Assembly: GCA_946537885.1 (NCBI GenBank)
Contig: CAMNGC010000011.1
Coordinates: 1-64,000 of the forward strand
Reading direction: 5' to 3'
Source: an uncultured Clostridia bacterium
Lineage (GTDB): Bacteria > Bacillota > Clostridia > Saccharofermentanales > Saccharofermentanaceae
DNA: 64,000 nucleotides
Below the pieces are notes generated by a model that searched no databases, was not told where the DNA came from, and saw only the letters and a list, made by a program, of their open reading frames with translations. Below, one piece after another: positions 60,931 through 64,000 of this stretch. Made by a program: the position numbers and the translations under genes. The stretch's first letter is position 1. Each line of letters begins with the position of its first letter.

Positions 60931-63741
60931 ATGAACATTGTTTCGGCTGTATTCGGTACGCACAGCGAGAGAGAGATCAAGCGCATGAATCCCCTTGTTG
61001 ATGCTGTTATGAACAAGGAGGAGGAGTACTCCAAGTTGACCGATAAGGAACTTCAGGCAAAGACCCCTGAACTTAAGGCCAGGCTTGAAGCCGGTGAATC
61101 TCTTGATGATATCCTTCCTGATGCTTTCGCAACAGTAAGGGAAGCGGCTTGGCGAGTGCTCGAGATGAAACCCTACAGGGTACAGGTTATCGGTGGCATC
61201 GTTCTCCATCAGGGAAGAATTGCCGAGATGAGAACCGGTGAAGGTAAGACACTTGTTGCTACCATGCCGGTGTACCTTAATGCATTGACCGGCAAGGGCG
61301 TTCATGTTGTAACTGTTAATGATTATCTGGCACGCCGAGACAGCGAATGGATGGGTAAAGTATATAAGTTCCTTGGAATGACTGTAGGTCTTATTATCCA
61401 TGATATACCGGCTAAAGACCGTAAGGGCATGTATGCCTGTGATATCGTTTACGGTACAAATAATGAGTTTGGATTTGATTACCTCAGAGACAATATGGTG
61501 GTACGTAAGGAGCAACTGGCTCAACGTGAATTGAATTATGCTATCGTCGACGAGGTTGACTCGATCCTGATCGACGAAGCCCGTACACCTCTCATTATCT
61601 CAGGCAGGGGATCTGAGTCTTCCGAGATGTATGGTAAAGCAGATTCCTTTGTTAGAACTCTTAAGCCTTACACTGTCGTAGAGACTGACGATAAAGTAGA
61701 TATGGATGAGATAGTCGGTGATGCTGACTATGTTATTGATGAGAAGGCCAATACATCTATCCTTACAGCTAACGGAATCAAGAAAGCTGAGAAGTATTTC
61801 AATGTCGAGAACCTTTCCGATCCTGACAATTTCTCTCTCCAGCACTTTATTAATAATGCTCTGAAGGCACACGGTAACTTCCAGAAAGATCAGAAGTATG
61901 TTGTTATCGATGGCGAAGTTGTCATTGTAGACGACTTTACAGGTCGTCTGATGCCCGGAAGAAGATATAGCGACGGTCTGCATCAGGCAATTGAAGCTAA
62001 GGAAGGCGTTAAGGTAGCCAATGAGAACAGAACTCTCGCTACTATCACTTTCCAGAATTTCTTCAGAATGTATAACAAGCTGTCAGGTATGACAGGTACT
62101 GCTTATACAGAGGAAGAGGAGTTCAAGTCCATCTATAATCTGGATGTAATTCAGATCCCGACCAATAAGCCTATCGCCAGGATCGACGAGAATGACTCAG
62201 TATTTAAGACTCAGAAGGGAAAATATTCCGCTGTAGTTAAGACGGTTATCGAAGCACACAAAGCCGGACAGCCTGTTCTTATCGGTACAGTTAATGTAGA
62301 TAAGTCCGAGTATCTCAGTAAGATATTTACCAAGGCGGGGATCAAACATAATGTCTTAAACGCGAAGAATCACATGCGTGAGGCAGAGATCGTTGCTCAG
62401 GCTGGCCGTAAGGGCGCCGTAACCATCGCTACGAATATGGCAGGACGTGGTACTGATATCCTTCTTGGCGGTAATGCTGAATTCCTGGCAAAACAGGAGA
62501 TGCGCAAACTCGGTTATACGGATGAACTTATTGAAGCGTCTAATGCTCACAATGAGACTGACGATGAACTCATTCTTGAAGCTCGTGAGAGATTCTCGAG
62601 CCTTGAGCGTAAATTCCGCGATGAGATCGCGCCTGAGGCTGAAGAAGTCAGAAAGCTCGGCGGTCTCTTTATTGTGGGTACAGAGCGTCATGAGTCACGT
62701 CGTATCGATAATCAGCTGAAGGGACGTGCAGGCCGACAGGGAGATCCCGGACGCACAAAATTCTTCCTGGCTCTTGATGATGATCTCTTGAGGATCTTCG
62801 GCGGTGACCGAGTTACTCGTATGTATAACACACTCGGCGTCGACGAGACTATGGAGATCCAGACCGGAATGCTTACCAGCCTTATCGACAGATCCCAGAA
62901 GAAGCTTGAAGCTATTCACTTCGGTTCTCGTAAGAACGTTCTTGAATATGACGATGTCATGAATATTCAGAGAACTATTACCTATGAGCAGCGTCGCAAG
63001 GTCATTGACGGTGTCGATATGCATGATACATTCCTTAAGATGATCTCAAGAGTAGCAGAAAGGACTGTAGGCGCTTTCGCTCTTGATGATGAGATCAGTA
63101 AGTCCGAGAGATATTCTCTCGGTATCAAGCTCAAGGAGATTTTCGGTGAGCTTCCTACTGTGCTTAAGATCCAGGACGAGAAACAGGAAATCCCCCCGGT
63201 TGATGAAATAATCTCAGATATTAAAGATGAGGCCGTTGAAGCACTTAAGGTTAAGGAGGAAGAGGTTACTACTGACGTATTCCGTGAGGCAGAACGTGCT
63301 ATCCTTCTGACAACTGTAGATCAGAAGTGGATGGACCACATCGATGCTATGGATCAGCTTCAGATCTCCATCAGGATGCGTTCTGTTGGTCAGCATGACC
63401 CTGTTGTCGAATATAAGATGGAAGGTTCTGAGATGTTCGAGGAGATGAACAATGCAATTCAGGATGATTCCGTCAGACTTCTCATGAGAGGTCGTTTCTC
63501 CGCAGAGAAGAGAGTTGAGACCAGGTCTGCAGTATCTTCTATGAAAGAGGGTTCTGACAGGGCTCAGCCTTCGTCTGCTGCAGCGATCCCTACACAGGCA
63601 AAACAGGTACAGGGAGCAGCCGCGAGCTCTACTACAGCACAGCCCGTTAAGAGAGACGCCAACAAGGTCGGTCGTAATGACCCTTGCCCCTGTGGTTCCG
63701 GAAAGAAGTACAAGAACTGCTGCGGTAGGAATGCCGACTGA
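60931..63741 (+). CDS. secA: protein translocase ATPase SecA
   Basis: A 936-residue motor of the Sec pathway. Walker A is MRTGEGKTLVA, the DEAD-like box is IVDEVDSILIDEAR, the second nucleotide fold has TNMAGRGTDI and KGRAGRQGDPG, and the helical wing and scaffold regions are complete. The tail is a zinc-binding SEC-C motif ([17 protein letters not shown]). Length is as expected. GAGGTGAG precedes the ATG. Confidence 0.98.
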   Translation: MNIVSAVFGTHSEREIKRMNPLVDAVMNKEEEYSKLTDKELQAKTPELKARLEAGESLDDILPDAFATVREAAWRVLEMKPYRVQVIGGIVLHQGRIAEMRTGEGKTLVATMPVYLNALTGKGVHVVTVNDYLARRDSEWMGKVYKFLGMTVGLIIHDIPAKDRKGMYACDIVYGTNNEFGFDYLRDNMVVRKEQLAQRELNYAIVDEVDSILIDEARTPLIISGRGSESSEMYGKADSFVRTLKPYTVVETDDKVDMDEIVGDADYVIDEKANTSILTANGIKKAEKYFNVENLSDPDNFSLQHFINNALKAHGNFQKDQKYVVIDGEVVIVDDFTGRLMPGRRYSDGLHQAIEAKEGVKVANENRTLATITFQNFFRMYNKLSGMTGTAYTEEEEFKSIYNLDVIQIPTNKPIARIDENDSVFKTQKGKYSAVVKTVIEAHKAGQPVLIGTVNVDKSEYLSKIFTKAGIKHNVLNAKNHMREAEIVAQAGRKGAVTIATNMAGRGTDILLGGNAEFLAKQEMRKLGYTDELIEASNAHNETDDELILEARERFSSLERKFRDEIAPEAEEVRKLGGLFIVGTERHESRRIDNQLKGRAGRQGDPGRTKFFLALDDDLLRIFGGDRVTRMYNTLGVDETMEIQTGMLTSLIDRSQKKLEAIHFGSRKNVLEYDDVMNIQRTITYEQRRKVIDGVDMHDTFLKMISRVAERTVGAFALDDEISKSERYSLGIKLKEIFGELPTVLKIQDEKQEIPPVDEIISDIKDEAVEALKVKEEEVTTDVFREAERAILLTTVDQKWMDHIDAMDQLQISIRMRSVGQHDPVVEYKMEGSEMFEEMNNAIQDDSVRLLMRGRFSAEKRVETRSAVSSMKEGSDRAQPSSAAAIPTQAKQVQGAAASSTTAQPVKRDANKVGRNDPCPCGSGKKYKNCCGRNAD

Positions 63742-63749
63742 GGTGAACC

Positions 63750-64000
63750 ATGATCGAGAATAAAGATGCATTTACGGATAGGATCCACTCAGCAGCTCAG
63801 TTTATTAAGAGCAGGATAGGTCAGGTGATTCCGGAGATCTGCGTGGTCTTGGGTTCCGGACTGGCACCTCTTGCAGAACAGTGTGTGATCGAGACAGTGT
63901 TGCCGTATTCCGAGATCCCGGGATTTCCTGTTTCGACTGTTCCCGGACATGAGGGCAGACTTATAGTCGGTTCGTTGGAAGGTAAGAAAATCTTTATGAT
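63750..64000 (+). CDS. purine nucleoside phosphorylase, 5' part (runs off the window)
   Basis: The first 83 codons of a gene that continues past the window end. The sequence ICVVLGSGLAPLAEQ (phosphate loop), YSEIPGFPVSTVPGHEGRL and VGSLEGKK matches the N-terminal part of trimeric purine nucleoside phosphorylases. AGGTGA lies next to the secA stop, and the start is ATG 63750. Confidence 0.85.
   Translation, partial: MIENKDAFTDRIHSAAQFIKSRIGQVIPEICVVLGSGLAPLAEQCVIETVLPYSEIPGFPVSTVPGHEGRLIVGSLEGKKIFM

Overview
The window is one bacterial chromosome segment with dense, operon-like coding on both strands. The gene content points to a low- to mid-GC Gram-positive member of the Clostridia: strong AGGAGG-type ribosome binding sites, YitT, PBP2/MreCD, a cdaA-glmM-glmS cluster, a YerC-type TrpR relative, NFACT/RqcH, a membrane pyrophosphatase and lipoboxed lipoproteins. 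Two secreted GH5 endoglucanase-type lipoproteins and a GH2-family protein suggest a plant-polysaccharide habitat such as rumen or gut. That habitat, and any placement below class, is inference. I saw no prophage, transposase or CRISPR array.

Layout. 1-3.3 kb: two overlapping lipoprotein genes, the second resembling a solute-binding protein. 3.3-7.1 kb: dtd, pepT, a PHP phosphoesterase and nagA. 7.1-12.5 kb: cyclic-di-AMP and amino-sugar synthesis (a CdaA-YbbR fusion, glmM, glmS, a stand-alone hexapeptide acyltransferase-like gene). 12.7-16.9 kb: a HEAT-repeat protein, two tandem GH5 lipoproteins and a CapA-like lipoprotein. 16.9-21.4 kb: purine genes purE, purF, purN, a PurO-type IMP cyclohydrolase and an AICAR transformylase-only protein. 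The purF glutaminase site looks degenerate. 21.4-22.4 kb: a gene-free stretch with a 155-bp structured tandem repeat inside the purine 3' UTR and a second, 60-bp repeat. 22.4-25 kb: a surface protein with four InlB-type repeats. 25-28.1 kb: tcdA, mnmA, a tail-anchored protein and a possible nuclease-fold protein. 28.1-28.65 kb: phased decamers and an 83-bp tandem repeat. 28.7-34.4 kb: hppA and a GH2 relative lacking recognisable catalytic glutamates. Then come tRNA-Lys(CTT), an oxidoreductase, pyrimidine-nucleoside phosphorylase, ruvCAB-queH, rqcH, two prs paralogues, engB, comEC, a YitT protein, holA, icd, a SEC-C protein, mreC-mreD-mrdA, a divergent methylglyoxal-synthase-like gene, a metallo-hydrolase, a TadE/TadG-like cluster, a YerC-like regulator, secA and the start of a purine nucleoside phosphorylase gene.

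The most unusual signal is a non-coding motif: arrays of 5-7 decamers starting ATTGTG at an almost exact 10-bp period. There are three arrays, at about 28.2, 45.95 and 57.35 kb. Each is oriented toward the gene just downstream, and each ends 17-20 bp before a -10-like hexamer. The downstream genes are a possible PD-(D/E)XK-fold protein, comEC and a TadE/TadG-like pseudopilin cluster. This looks like a small regulon read from phased activator sites and could concern DNA uptake. That function is a hypothesis. The second unusual element is the 155-bp tandem repeat, whose copies appear identical and highly foldable, directly after the purine operon stop codon.
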